A stretch of 64,000 nt of DNA, from positions 434,001-498,000 of the forward strand of contig NZ_JACHBQ010000001.1 in NCBI RefSeq assembly GCF_014200405.1, in the 5' to 3' direction. Below, in pieces: positions 31,860 through 40,431 of this stretch. The stretch's first letter is position 1. Every line of letters starts with the position of its first letter. Made by a program: the position numbers and the translations under genes. Under the pieces are notes generated by a model that made no database searches, had not been told where the DNA came from, and saw only the letters and a program-made list of their open reading frames with translations. Origin of the DNA: Cryobacterium roopkundense (GTDB lineage Bacteria > Actinomycetota > Actinomycetes > Actinomycetales > Microbacteriaceae).

Positions 31860-32163
31860 GGGTTCCGAAGGTTACACGCGGCCCGGCCAGGGTAGAAAAC
31901 TGGCGGAATTCTTTGAGACGCATGGAACACTGCTTGGCATAAAAGGTGCGGGTGCGTGAATGTCTGTGCTCAAAATCTTCCTCGAGCGAGCGCGTCTCAG
32001 GGAGCGCCCTGCGGCGGATGGTCACTTCGATGGTTATGGAGACGTCCGCGAGTGTCGAAGTTGATCATTAGTGTTGTTTCAGATGTGTTCTCGGTTGGGA
32101 TTACATATGTAAAACTTGGGGGTTTCTGTTGCTATTTGTGGGAAAACGGAGTGAAATGAGGCC
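31860..32163. promoter_or_regulatory. AT-rich control region of the Xre/RES pair
   Basis: The region contains the perfect 12-bp palindrome TTACATATGTAA at 32101-32112, about 50 bp before the antitoxin start. It is richer in AT than its surroundings. No gene is seen. The palindrome is a likely Xre operator. Confidence 0.5.
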
Positions 32164-32553
32164 ATGAGTACTCGGACAGCACGGCCCGGTCTGCGCGGGT
32201 ATACGGACTCAGTGCGACTGACGCCCGCGGAAATCGTTCTGGGGCTGCGAGACACCCTGGGCGCGAAGCTGGTCGCCGACATAGGCGGCGTTCGCGAAAC
32301 GCGCGCAGTTCGAGAGTGGGCAAATGGTGAACGTACCCCTTCGGCCGAGGTCGTTCAAAGGCTGCGCGTCACATTCCATGTGATGGCGTTGCTACGTGAC
32401 CGTGAGTCGGCGTCGACGGTAGCGAGCTGGTTTCAAGGAATGAACCCCGAGCTTGAGGACAGGGCTCCTGCACGCGTGCTACTTGAACAAGATCTCGCCA
32501 CCGCGGGCCCGGCCGTTTTGGCCGCCGCGCGTTCATTCGTGGCTTTCGGCTAG
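32164..32553 (+). CDS. Xre/MbcA/ParS-type antitoxin
   Basis: The 129-residue protein has an N-terminal helical HTH-like domain (LTPAEIVLGLRDTLGAKLVA, GGVRETRAVREWANGERTPS) and a C-terminal toxin-binding part typical of RES-associated antitoxins (ASWFQGMNPELEDRAPARVL, then AARSFVAFG). The order antitoxin then RES toxin, 8 bp apart, fits the type II RES/Xre module. ATG 32164 has TGAGG upstream. Confidence 0.87.
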   Translation: MSTRTARPGLRGYTDSVRLTPAEIVLGLRDTLGAKLVADIGGVRETRAVREWANGERTPSAEVVQRLRVTFHVMALLRDRESASTVASWFQGMNPELEDRAPARVLLEQDLATAGPAVLAAARSFVAFG

Positions 32554-32561
32554 TCGTCGGC

Positions 32562-33275
32562 GTGCCTGGAGCCGGTCTCGTCCTCAGCATCGACCCGGGA
32601 ACGGTCTGGCGGGTGGGATTCCGTCCTGACCCGTGGGCCTGGAGTGACTGGAAGCACGCAACGGACGAGGGGCGCTTCAATGGGCGGTGGGATGACGTCG
32701 CCGGTCAGTTCCGAACCGTCTACGCCGGGGAATCACTCTTCGCTTGCCTGATGGAGCTCCTAGCCAAGTTCCGGCGCGACACCCATCTGGTCGATGCTCT
32801 CGAGCAAATCGAGGAAGACCCGGCAGACACCATCGAATTCCCTGCTCGTGAACCGTCCGCGGTGAGCTACCGCTGGCTCGAGGATCGGTGCGCGTCGACC
32901 GCGACTTTGCAGGGCACGTTCTGTGTAGCAACTTCCGCAGACACGCTCGCAGTGCTCTGGCCGCTGTTCATCGACACGGCGCGTAGATTGGGATCCTCAG
33001 ATCTCGATGCAGCGGCTCTGAAGGACTCGGGCCCACGCGATCTCACCCGCACAATCGCGAATTGGCTCTACCAGCAGACCCAACCAGTGATCGACGGCGT
33101 CGAGTTCGCTTCCCGGCATGGCGATGACCTCAGGCTCTGGGCACTCTTCGAACGACCGTCGACGGACTCAGAAATTTCGCCACTGCTCACCGAGATCATC
33201 TCGATGGCCTTGTCCGCTGAGACTCCGGAACTCATCGCAGCGTTTGAGGCCCTCGGCTTGAGCTGGACCGAGTAG
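32562..33275 (+). CDS. RES-domain toxin (NAD-degrading)
   Basis: The 237-residue protein starts at GTG 32562. The RES domain has WRVGF (residues 16-20), RFNGRWDDVAGQFRTVYAGE (the R.NGRW...G...YA.. core) and SLFACLMELLAKFR (the conserved Ser/Glu region). RES toxins deplete NAD. The C-terminal ~90 residues have a further helical part with QQTQPVIDGVEFASRHGDDL, LRLWALFERP, common in longer members. All core residues look intact. Confidence 0.87.
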   Translation: MPGAGLVLSIDPGTVWRVGFRPDPWAWSDWKHATDEGRFNGRWDDVAGQFRTVYAGESLFACLMELLAKFRRDTHLVDALEQIEEDPADTIEFPAREPSAVSYRWLEDRCASTATLQGTFCVATSADTLAVLWPLFIDTARRLGSSDLDAAALKDSGPRDLTRTIANWLYQQTQPVIDGVEFASRHGDDLRLWALFERPSTDSEISPLLTEIISMALSAETPELIAAFEALGLSWTE

Positions 33276-33336
33276 GAGCAGCAAGCGGCCTCCGCACTTG
33301 GTCACTTCACCCTGGTAGTGGGGCACTGAACGCCTG

Positions 33337-33358
33337 CGCCTAAACCTCCAGGCTCAGC
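33337..33358. repeat. 22-bp direct repeat, right copy
   Basis: The block is identical to 30742-30763. On the minus strand it is the 3' end of the AtuA-like small protein gene (stop at 33340). The match ends on both sides after exactly 22 bp. Confidence 0.8.
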
Positions 33359-33642
33359 AGGTGGTAACTGAGGGTCTTGCCGTGGCCGTCGAGGGACGGC
33401 GAGCCGGTGACGCCGCCGCCGAGCACGCCGGGCAGCTCGAACACGAAGCCGGGCAGCTGGGGCAGGGCCGTGCGGCGCGCCAAACCGGTCACCAGGGCAC
33501 CGAAGTGCGCAGACACCACTTCGCCGGTCAGCTGCGACAGTAGATACGAATATGCCTCGTCGTCGCGAGGGAGTACCGCGAGGATCAGCGTGGAGCCCTT
33601 GTCGCCGGTACGCACGTCCGCCAGCAGGTCGAGCGCGGTCAT
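33340..33642 (-). CDS. AtuA-associated ferredoxin-fold protein
   Basis: The 100-residue protein (MTALDLLADVRTGDKGSTLI ... PGFVFELPGVLGGGVTGSPS) matches the small domain that follows DUF1446/AtuA proteins, with the typical R.GDKG and F.....L.GGV..S...D.HGK pattern. It overlaps the truncated AtuA gene by 4 bp. As its partner is broken, its function is probably lost. The end lies inside the 22-bp repeat. Confidence 0.78.
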   Translation of the reverse strand: MTALDLLADVRTGDKGSTLILAVLPRDDEAYSYLLSQLTGEVVSAHFGALVTGLARRTALPQLPGFVFELPGVLGGGVTGSPSLDGHGKTLSYHLLSLEV

Positions 33643-34157
33643 GACGATACCTCCAGCAGGTGCACGTCGGTCGACACCAGGGCGCGGGGGATCAGGCACG
33701 ACCGAATCGACAGCACCTCGGCGACCGAGCGGCGGGCGCCGCCGCCGGCCGCGGGGCCGTTCGTGTAGAGGGCCTCGACTTCCCAGCCCACGGCATCCGC
33801 TGCCTCGGCGTTGGCGGCGCGGGCGGTGACGCGTAGGCGCACCTCGTGGGCGTCGCGGGAGTCGAGGCCGCGGAAGGCGGCGCCGGCGCCGATGAATTCC
33901 ACGAAGACGTTCTCGGCGGCGAGGCCGTGCACCTCGCGCAGCCGCTCGGCCACGATCTCCCCAGCGAGTTCGGCGCGCTGCAACGCACGCGGGCCGGCGT
34001 AGCTGATTTGCCCCTCGCCGAGCCAGCCGCCGCTGAAGCCGAGTGTCACCTTCAGTTCGTCGGGGCGGATGCCGCCCGTCGCGCCCGCGACAGCCACCCG
34101 GTCGGCGCCCACCTGGGTGAACGACACTCCGGTGAAGTTGCTGAGGCGGTTCGAACG
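33639..34157 (-). pseudogene. 5'-truncated AtuA / DUF1446 family gene
   Basis: About 170 codons remain, of a family that is usually ~450. They include LSNFTGVSFTQVGADRV, KVTLGFSGGWLGEGQISYAG, ALQRAELAGEIVAERLREVH and VFVEFIGAGAAFRGLDSRDA HEVRLRV. A TGA lies in frame at ~34158, so the coding sequence is broken there; GTG 34127 could restart translation, but without the N-terminal domain. The break point abuts the helicase IV genes, so a rearrangement joined the two. The DUF1446/AtuA family acts in acyclic terpene and related acid catabolism. Confidence 0.7.
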
Positions 34158-34215
34158 TCACAGTGGTTCCCGTCTGCGAAAGCAAGTAGATTCAAACCAG
34201 GATCGGGGGATCACT

Positions 34216-34677
34216 ATGGCACGTGGTGTCAAAGACGCGGAACCGATAGAGCCGCAGCACAAGCCTGACGCGACGCGGGGGAGCAAGACCTGGCAGCCAT
34301 CCGCGCTGGGGAAGAGATTCACCGACTCCGGTGAATGGATGTTCGCTCTCGAGGGCATCCACGCACAACTCAGCCGCGACGGTCAAACCCTGCGACTCCC
34401 CATCGGGTCATGCGGCGGGCTGACAGTCACCCGAGGCGTGATCTGGTCGACCGTCGAGCTCGAGCATCCCGACGGGCCATTCCTCTTACGAGGCCTCCCG
34501 AACCACCGCGCATCCGTCCTTGCGCGGTGTTTCACGGCGGCGCGGATCACTGCGCAGGAAACCCAGCGAATTCTTGACCTAACCGCCGAATTCGATCGGG
34601 CCGCCAATCAGGCGCGCCTGTTCACCGAGGCTTTGGCCATCGCGATCGCGGTGCAGCTCAGAACCAGCGGCTGGTGA
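34216..34677 (+). CDS. Helicase IV (HelD) N-terminal domain protein, separate gene
   Basis: The 153-residue protein from ATG 34216 matches the N-terminal domain of E. coli helicase IV: WQPSALGKRFTDSGEWMFAL, then RDGQTLRLPIGSCGGLTVTR, GVIWSTVELEHPDGPFLL align to the LGKRL...RGLVWGELEF...LP..... region. In the E. coli protein this domain is fused to the helicase core. Here the gene ends with TGG TGA and the core starts at the overlapping GTG 34674. It may be a natural split, a frameshift or a sequencing error. Confidence 0.72.
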   Translation: MARGVKDAEPIEPQHKPDATRGSKTWQPSALGKRFTDSGEWMFALEGIHAQLSRDGQTLRLPIGSCGGLTVTRGVIWSTVELEHPDGPFLLRGLPNHRASVLARCFTAARITAQETQRILDLTAEFDRAANQARLFTEALAIAIAVQLRTSGW

Positions 34678-36998
34678 CGACGGAATTCTCGGCGCACTGG
34701 GTCGCCAGGAAGGCAGCAGTGGGCTTCGGCACCCTGCTCGATAATCCAGATCTCGAGCAGCACATCGCAGGCCTCTCGGCAGTCATGCGCGAGGCCATCA
34801 GAATGTGGCGGGACGACCTGCCGGCGTTCATCGCAGCGCAGAACGAAAGTCACTACGACAGCGAGCTCGAAGCCTGTGGGGCCTTCTTTCAGAACGTGGA
34901 ATCCTCCCCGCTTACGCCTGAGCAAACCCGCGCTGTGGTGTGCTTTGACAACAGGATGTTGGTGGTCGCCTCGGCCGGTTCCGGCAAGACCTCGACTATG
35001 GTCGCCAAGGCTGGGTTCGCACTCCACCGCAACCTGGTCATGCCGGAGAAAATACTGATGCTGGCCTTCAACAATGCGGCAGCCAAAGAGTTGGGAGCAC
35101 GCACGCAGAAACGTTTGGCGCCCTTGGGACTTGACGCGGACCGCGTTGTCGCGAAAACGTTCCATGCCTTGGGCCTTGAGATCATTGGAAAGGCCACGGG
35201 CCGCAAACCAACGCTGGCGCCTTGGCTAGATGGCGGGGGAGACCTCGCCCAGTTGGGGCGAATCGTGGATGTTCTCCGCGCGACCAACCCGCCCTTTCGC
35301 ATTCACTGGGACTTCTTCCGGGCAGTGCTCGCTCGGGACTATCCCGACCCTGATGCGGAGCCCGTTACCGCCGCCAAAGCGCCTGCCTTCCGCACCGCCC
35401 AAGGTGAGCTGGTCAGGAGCACGGGCGAACGGATGATCGCCGACTGGCTGTACTTCAACGGTGTCGAGTATGTCTACGAACGCGAGTACGAGGTCGACAC
35501 CGCCGATTCAGAGCACCGGCAGTACCATCCGGACTTCTACTACCCGCAGATAGACGCGTACCACGAACACTGGGCGGTCGATGAGAATGGGCAGGCTCCA
35601 GAGGAGTTCGTCGGGTACCTCGAGGGCATGCAGTGGAAGCGGGAAACACATCGCCACCACGGCACCACACTCCTGGAAACGACAATGGCTGAGTTGTGGA
35701 GTGGAGAAGGGCTCAGTCACCTGGCGAAGGAGCTGACCGAGCGCGGCATCCATTTGCGGGCGAACCCCGAGCGGCTGCTCGCCGGCCAATCACCCACAGA
35801 TTACGGCCGGCTGCTTCAGACGTTTCGGTCCTTTCTCACACACGCCAAGAGCAATTGCTTGAGTGACGAGGCTCTACGAGAACGCCTTGAGGAGCAAACA
35901 CACGGCCAGGTGAGATTCCGTGATGCGGCGTTCCTGCGGCTGTTCGCCCCAATTCGACGCGCATGGGACGAGAAGTTGGCCACGGAGGGTTGCATCGACT
36001 TCGAAGACATGCTGAATCTGTCGGCCGAGCACCTGGAAGCCGGCGACTGGGAGAGTCCGTATGAGTTGGTGATGGTGGACGAGTTCCAGGACGCCAGCAA
36101 TGCAAGGGCGAGGCTCGCTCGAGCGCTCGTCGCCAAGCCTGGCCGTCACCTGTTCGCGGTCGGTGACGACTGGCAAAGCATCAACCGGTTTGCTGGTGCT
36201 GACGTGTCGGTGATGACCGGCTTCGAGGACTTGTTTGGGCCCAGCGAGGTGATGCGACTGGAGCGCACGTTCCGGTTTCCTCAGTCGGTAGCGGATGTGT
36301 CCAGCCATTTCGTGCTGCAGAACCCTAGTCAGCTGGTCAAGCGGGTCGTGTCCTCCGCTGCGGAATTCCCGCCGACGATCGGGGCAGTATCCGTCGACAC
36401 GGATGAAGCCGTCAAAAAGGCCATTCATCACCGCCTGAAAGCACTGCATGCCCAGATCGCCAGGGGGACGATTCCCCGGGCTGTGGGTCTCAGGATCACA
36501 GTTTTTGTTCTGGGACGATACCGCCATCAGATCGATTGCCTGCCGGACTGCCGCGACCTCTCGGATCTTCTCGACGTGACGTTTATGACGATCCACGCAT
36601 CGAAAGGCGCCGAAGCCGATTACATCGTGATTCCGGGCATGGTCTCGGGTAAGTGGGGCTTTCCGAGCACCATCCCGAATGACCCGGTGCTGCGCATAGC
36701 GATGCCTGTCGCCGAGGACTTCAGCCGGGCCGAGGAACGCAGGCTCTTCTACGTGGCCCTGACACGAGCTCGGCGTGGCGTGCTGCTGGTCACCGTCAAG
36801 AACAGGGAATCTCCGTTCCTGATGGAATTGATTCGTGACCACGGCATCGTGCGCACCAACGCCATCGGCGAGGCCCTCGAATCGATCGTCTGCCCGAGGT
36901 GCGGCCGTGCGTTCATGGTCGAGCGCACGGGCAAACGCGGTCCGTTCCTGGGTTGCTGTGGATATCCGCGGTGCAAGGGCACAGCCGTGGTGACCTGA
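34674..36998 (+). CDS. UvrD/HelD-type superfamily 1 helicase core with nuclease-like insertion and zinc ribbon
   Basis: The 774-residue protein has SF1 motifs: Walker A ASAGSGKTS (99-107), LAFNNAAAKEL, DFEDMLNLSA, VMVDEFQDAS, FAVGDDWQSINRFAGADVSV, TFMTIHASKGAEADYIVIPG and LFYVALTRARRGVLLVT. Between motifs I and II lies an insertion (~245-350): STGERMIADWLYFNGVEYVY, HPDFYYPQIDAYHEHW, WKRETHRHHG. The order E..PD..E.H..WK suggests a PD-(D/E)XK-like nuclease. The C-terminus is a four-Cys zinc ribbon (CPRCGRAF ... GCCGYPRC). The start GTG 34674 overlaps the HelD N-terminal gene by 4 bp. It acts on DNA; a repair or defence role is inferred. Confidence 0.85.
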   Translation: MTTEFSAHWVARKAAVGFGTLLDNPDLEQHIAGLSAVMREAIRMWRDDLPAFIAAQNESHYDSELEACGAFFQNVESSPLTPEQTRAVVCFDNRMLVVASAGSGKTSTMVAKAGFALHRNLVMPEKILMLAFNNAAAKELGARTQKRLAPLGLDADRVVAKTFHALGLEIIGKATGRKPTLAPWLDGGGDLAQLGRIVDVLRATNPPFRIHWDFFRAVLARDYPDPDAEPVTAAKAPAFRTAQGELVRSTGERMIADWLYFNGVEYVYEREYEVDTADSEHRQYHPDFYYPQIDAYHEHWAVDENGQAPEEFVGYLEGMQWKRETHRHHGTTLLETTMAELWSGEGLSHLAKELTERGIHLRANPERLLAGQSPTDYGRLLQTFRSFLTHAKSNCLSDEALRERLEEQTHGQVRFRDAAFLRLFAPIRRAWDEKLATEGCIDFEDMLNLSAEHLEAGDWESPYELVMVDEFQDASNARARLARALVAKPGRHLFAVGDDWQSINRFAGADVSVMTGFEDLFGPSEVMRLERTFRFPQSVADVSSHFVLQNPSQLVKRVVSSAAEFPPTIGAVSVDTDEAVKKAIHHRLKALHAQIARGTIPRAVGLRITVFVLGRYRHQIDCLPDCRDLSDLLDVTFMTIHASKGAEADYIVIPGMVSGKWGFPSTIPNDPVLRIAMPVAEDFSRAEERRLFYVALTRARRGVLLVTVKNRESPFLMELIRDHGIVRTNAIGEALESIVCPRCGRAFMVERTGKRGPFLGCCGYPRCKGTAVVT

Positions 36999-37177
36999 TG
37001 GAGCCGACGCCGGGCTCAGCGCGCCGGAATTTGGTTCGGTTGCTGGCCGGGCCGCACCCAGCCACACCCGCGTAACCGTGTGTCTCCCACATCATCATTC
37101 GGACATGTTGACGAGGCGAGCACCGGTCGGTTGGCGCTGGCTATGCTGGATTTAGGGATGGACAGCTGAGCAACGGA

Positions 37178-37588
37178 GTGCAACTTTTGACAAAGAAGAG
37201 AATAGACGTCGTGGGTGCTGTCCTCACGAGGGGGCAGACAATTCTCGCGGCACGGCGGGGATTGACCATGTCGCTGCCTGGCATGTGGGAGTTTCCCGGG
37301 GGCAAGATTGAGCCCGACGAGTCGCCGGAGCAAGCCCTAATCCGTGAACTTGAAGAAGAGCTGCTCTGCTCGGCAGAGATCGGCGAGCACGTCCAAACCA
37401 CAGAGCACGAGTACGATTTCGGCATCGTGATTCTGACTACTTACTACTGCTCTCTTACGGGTGCAGAACCCCGACTGACCGAGCACTCGGAGATTCGGTG
37501 GGTTGAGGCCGCCGAGCTTGACCAGCTCGATTGGGCTCCGGCCGATATTCCTGCGGTGGAGCGAGTCATGAAGGACTTTCGGGTGTGA
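37178..37588 (+). CDS. NUDIX hydrolase (MutT type)
   Basis: The 136-residue protein (or 133 from TTG 37187, which has GGAG nine bases upstream) has the NUDIX box GGKIEPDESPEQALIRELEE followed by EL; the box G is replaced by Leu. RIDVVGAVLTRGQTILAARR and LPGMWEFPGG are typical of nucleoside-triphosphate pyrophosphohydrolases. Its stop overlaps the next gene's GTG (37585), so the two are coupled. This NUDIX + DUF3427-helicase pairing is unusual and suggests a joint role in nucleotide or DNA sensing. Confidence 0.87.
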   Translation: MQLLTKKRIDVVGAVLTRGQTILAARRGLTMSLPGMWEFPGGKIEPDESPEQALIRELEEELLCSAEIGEHVQTTEHEYDFGIVILTTYYCSLTGAEPRLTEHSEIRWVEAAELDQLDWAPADIPAVERVMKDFRV

Positions 37589-40431
37589 GCGCGGCTATTC
37601 GTCAACTGACGATTGACACCACCTTTGGTTTTCTGGACGCCCAGGTCAAGGCCGACCAGGTTTTCCACCCCATGCTCGTCTCAAATTCTGACGGCAACAC
37701 TATGCTCCGAGCGATTCGTGATGAGCTCAAGCGCTCGAAGCACTTCGTGTTCTCCGTCGCATTCATTACGCCAAGTGCGATAGCGATGCTCAAACAGGCG
37801 ATCCTCGATTTTCAAGGATCCGGAACAATTATCACTTCCACATATTTGGGATTCAATGCGCCTGGCGCGTTTCGTGAGCTCCTCAACCTCGACGGCATTC
37901 GCGTGTTCGTGCATCCCGACTCTGCTGCCGGATTTCATGCCAAGGGTTACATCTTTGAGCAGGAGGCAACCACCACGGCGATTGTGGGCAGCTCAAATCT
38001 GACCGAACGCGCCTTGCTCCAGAACCACGAATGGAATCTGCGCTTTTCGGCACTTCCTGACGGCGACATCGTGCAGCAGCTCAACCGCGCTGCCAGGGTG
38101 CATATTGAAGCCTCGGTAGAACTCACGGAGGAGTGGATTGACCAGTATGAGCTGACTTGGTCGGCGCGGGTCCGGCAGGCTCCGTTGGGAGGCAATCCAA
38201 TTGAGGAGTCCGTCGACCTGCCGCCAAGCGGAGAGATCCTGCCCAACGCCATGCAGATCGAGGCACTCGCAGAGATTGCGGCTTTACGGGACTCGGGTGA
38301 GACCCGGGGAGTGGTGATTTCCGCAACGGGTACTGGAAAGACCATTCTCTCGGCGCTCGACGTGCGCACGTCTGCCCCGAAACGAATGTTGTTCATCGTG
38401 CACCGCGAGCAGATTCTTGACCGCGCGATCTGTGAGTTCAAGCGCGTATTAGGAGCCCGGGACAGCGATTTTGGCAAATTCGTGGGGGCGAAACACGAGA
38501 TCGATCGTCGCTATGTGTTCGCCTCGATTCAGTCCCTCTCCCGGCCAGAGAATCTTGCTGCGATTGAGCCCGATGCCTTCGACTACGTTCTGATCGACGA
38601 AGTGCACCGAGCAGGTGCTGAGAGCTATCGCAGGGTCATCGATCACCTGGAGCCCGCGTTCCTACTGGGGATGACCGCGACGCCCGAGCGCACCGACGAT
38701 TTCAACGTGTTCGAGCTGTTTCACTACAACGTTCCGTACGAGATCCGTCTGCAGAAGGCTCTGGAAGCGGACATGCTGGCACCGTTTCACTACTACGGCG
38801 TCACCGACTTCGAGATGGACAACGGCGAAGTTATCGATGAACTAGCGGATCTCCGCAGGCTGGTCGCCTCTGAGCGTGTTGACCATCTCGTTTCTACAAT
38901 CGAAAGATATGGCCATGTCGGAGTGCCAGTTCGTGGACTGATCTTCTGCAGCAAGAACGCTGAGGCGGCAGAGCTCTCCGTGCTTCTGAACCTCCGCAAG
39001 GTTCATGGGAAACAGCTGCGAACGCGTGCTCTGAGCGGTAACGACCCGGTCGACGAACGCGAACTGGCTGTGCAGATGCTGGAGCGCGGCGAACTGGACT
39101 ACATAGCGACCGTCGACATCTTCAATGAAGGGATTGACATCCCCTCGGTCAACCAGGTGATCATGCTTCGGCAGACGCTCTCCAGCATCGTATTCACGCA
39201 GCAGCTCGGGCGAGGGCTGCGCAAGGCGGCGGGCAAAGATCATCTGGTCGTGATCGACTTCATTGGCAACTACGACAACAATTACCTGATTCCGATCGCT
39301 TTGTTCGGTGACAGCAGCCTGAACAAGGATTCGATTCGGAAGAAGATAATCGATGCGCAGGAGGCCGGTGCGATAGCGGGGCTCTCAAGCGTCAACTTTG
39401 ACGCAATCTCGAGAGAGAGAATTTTCGCATCCCTCGCAACCACAACTCTCGACAGCATGACGAACCTCAAGAAGGCCTTCGTCGAACTGCAAAACCGACT
39501 GGGTCGCGCTCCGTTGTTGCTCGACTTCGCCCGCCTCGAGCTCGTCGATCCCACCGTAATAGCCACAAAGCAAAGGAACTACTGGCGGTTTCTCCACAAG
39601 GTAAAAGCGATCGACGAGCCGGCGGGAGCCTACGAAGACTCAGTCTTAACGTTCCTCTCCGAGGAACTGCTCAATGGCAAGCGACCGCATGAGCTCCTGC
39701 TTCTCACAGAACTTCTCTCGCGGCCTGGCGCACTAGACGTTGAGGACTTCAGAGAAATTCTCGAGGCGAGCGGCCTGGCAGCCGAACCCAAGACCCTCGC
39801 TTCTGTGCTGGCCATACTGAACCTGTCATTCTTCAAAAAAGCCGAAATGGACAAGTACGGTGCCGCTCCTCTGGTCACCCTTCATGACGGCGCGTACGCC
39901 TTGGGCGAGAAGTTTTTGACGGCCTGGAACAAAGAGCCAGTCTTTCAGGACCACGTGCGAGATGTCCTCGCGTCAGGGCTGTATCTTGCCCGACACCGAT
40001 ACAGATGGAGCGGCGAACTTGAGGTGGGTCAACGCTATTCCCGCAAGGACGTTTGCCGGCTGCTCAATTGGAAGTCGAATGAGCAAAGCACGATGTACGG
40101 ATACAAGGTTGATTTTATTTCGAATAGTTGTCCCATATTTGTGACCTACCACAAAGGGGCAGACGTGTCGGAAAGTACGAAGTATCCAGACGAGTTTCTT
40201 AACCCGTCGACGTTGACGTGGTATTCCAAACCTCAGCGCACCCTGGCCAGTCCCGACGTGAAAGCGATTGTCGAAAACCGGCTGCCTCTCCATGTTTTTG
40301 CGAAGAAGGATGACGCAGAGGGTACCGACTTCTATTACATGGGCAGAGCCACATCCCAGGACGCTCAGCAAACAAAAATCTCCGGCGGCTGCGGGAAGTC
40401 ACTGGATATTGTCACGATGACCTTAGCCTGA
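37585..40431 (+). CDS. PLD-like / DEAD-box helicase / DUF3427 protein, 3' end truncated by IS
   Basis: The 948-residue protein has a PLD-like nuclease domain (~35-170: H118xK120 in GFHAKGYIF and GSSNLTERAL at 136-143). An SF2 helicase follows: Walker A SATGTGKT ~246-253, DEVH 338-341, GMTATPERTD, and QQLGRGLRK. The C-terminal ~430 residues are of DUF3427 type. GTG 37585 is the start, overlapping NUDIX. The last codons are replaced: the gene reads ATG ACC TTA, then GCC TGA contributed by the IS1380 element. Without the IS the frame would continue to 42177. It is probably a defence or repair helicase-nuclease. The truncation removes 31 residues, and effect on activity is unknown. Confidence 0.85.
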   Translation: MSAAIRQLTIDTTFGFLDAQVKADQVFHPMLVSNSDGNTMLRAIRDELKRSKHFVFSVAFITPSAIAMLKQAILDFQGSGTIITSTYLGFNAPGAFRELLNLDGIRVFVHPDSAAGFHAKGYIFEQEATTTAIVGSSNLTERALLQNHEWNLRFSALPDGDIVQQLNRAARVHIEASVELTEEWIDQYELTWSARVRQAPLGGNPIEESVDLPPSGEILPNAMQIEALAEIAALRDSGETRGVVISATGTGKTILSALDVRTSAPKRMLFIVHREQILDRAICEFKRVLGARDSDFGKFVGAKHEIDRRYVFASIQSLSRPENLAAIEPDAFDYVLIDEVHRAGAESYRRVIDHLEPAFLLGMTATPERTDDFNVFELFHYNVPYEIRLQKALEADMLAPFHYYGVTDFEMDNGEVIDELADLRRLVASERVDHLVSTIERYGHVGVPVRGLIFCSKNAEAAELSVLLNLRKVHGKQLRTRALSGNDPVDERELAVQMLERGELDYIATVDIFNEGIDIPSVNQVIMLRQTLSSIVFTQQLGRGLRKAAGKDHLVVIDFIGNYDNNYLIPIALFGDSSLNKDSIRKKIIDAQEAGAIAGLSSVNFDAISRERIFASLATTTLDSMTNLKKAFVELQNRLGRAPLLLDFARLELVDPTVIATKQRNYWRFLHKVKAIDEPAGAYEDSVLTFLSEELLNGKRPHELLLLTELLSRPGALDVEDFREILEASGLAAEPKTLASVLAILNLSFFKKAEMDKYGAAPLVTLHDGAYALGEKFLTAWNKEPVFQDHVRDVLASGLYLARHRYRWSGELEVGQRYSRKDVCRLLNWKSNEQSTMYGYKVDFISNSCPIFVTYHKGADVSESTKYPDEFLNPSTLTWYSKPQRTLASPDVKAIVENRLPLHVFAKKDDAEGTDFYYMGRATSQDAQQTKISGGCGKSLDIVTMTLA

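Noticed and set aside
30764..33336. A complete integrative element between the 22-bp repeats
   Set aside because: No integrase, relaxase or excisionase is present; only the repeats and cargo support mobility, so I report it as a bracketed segment.
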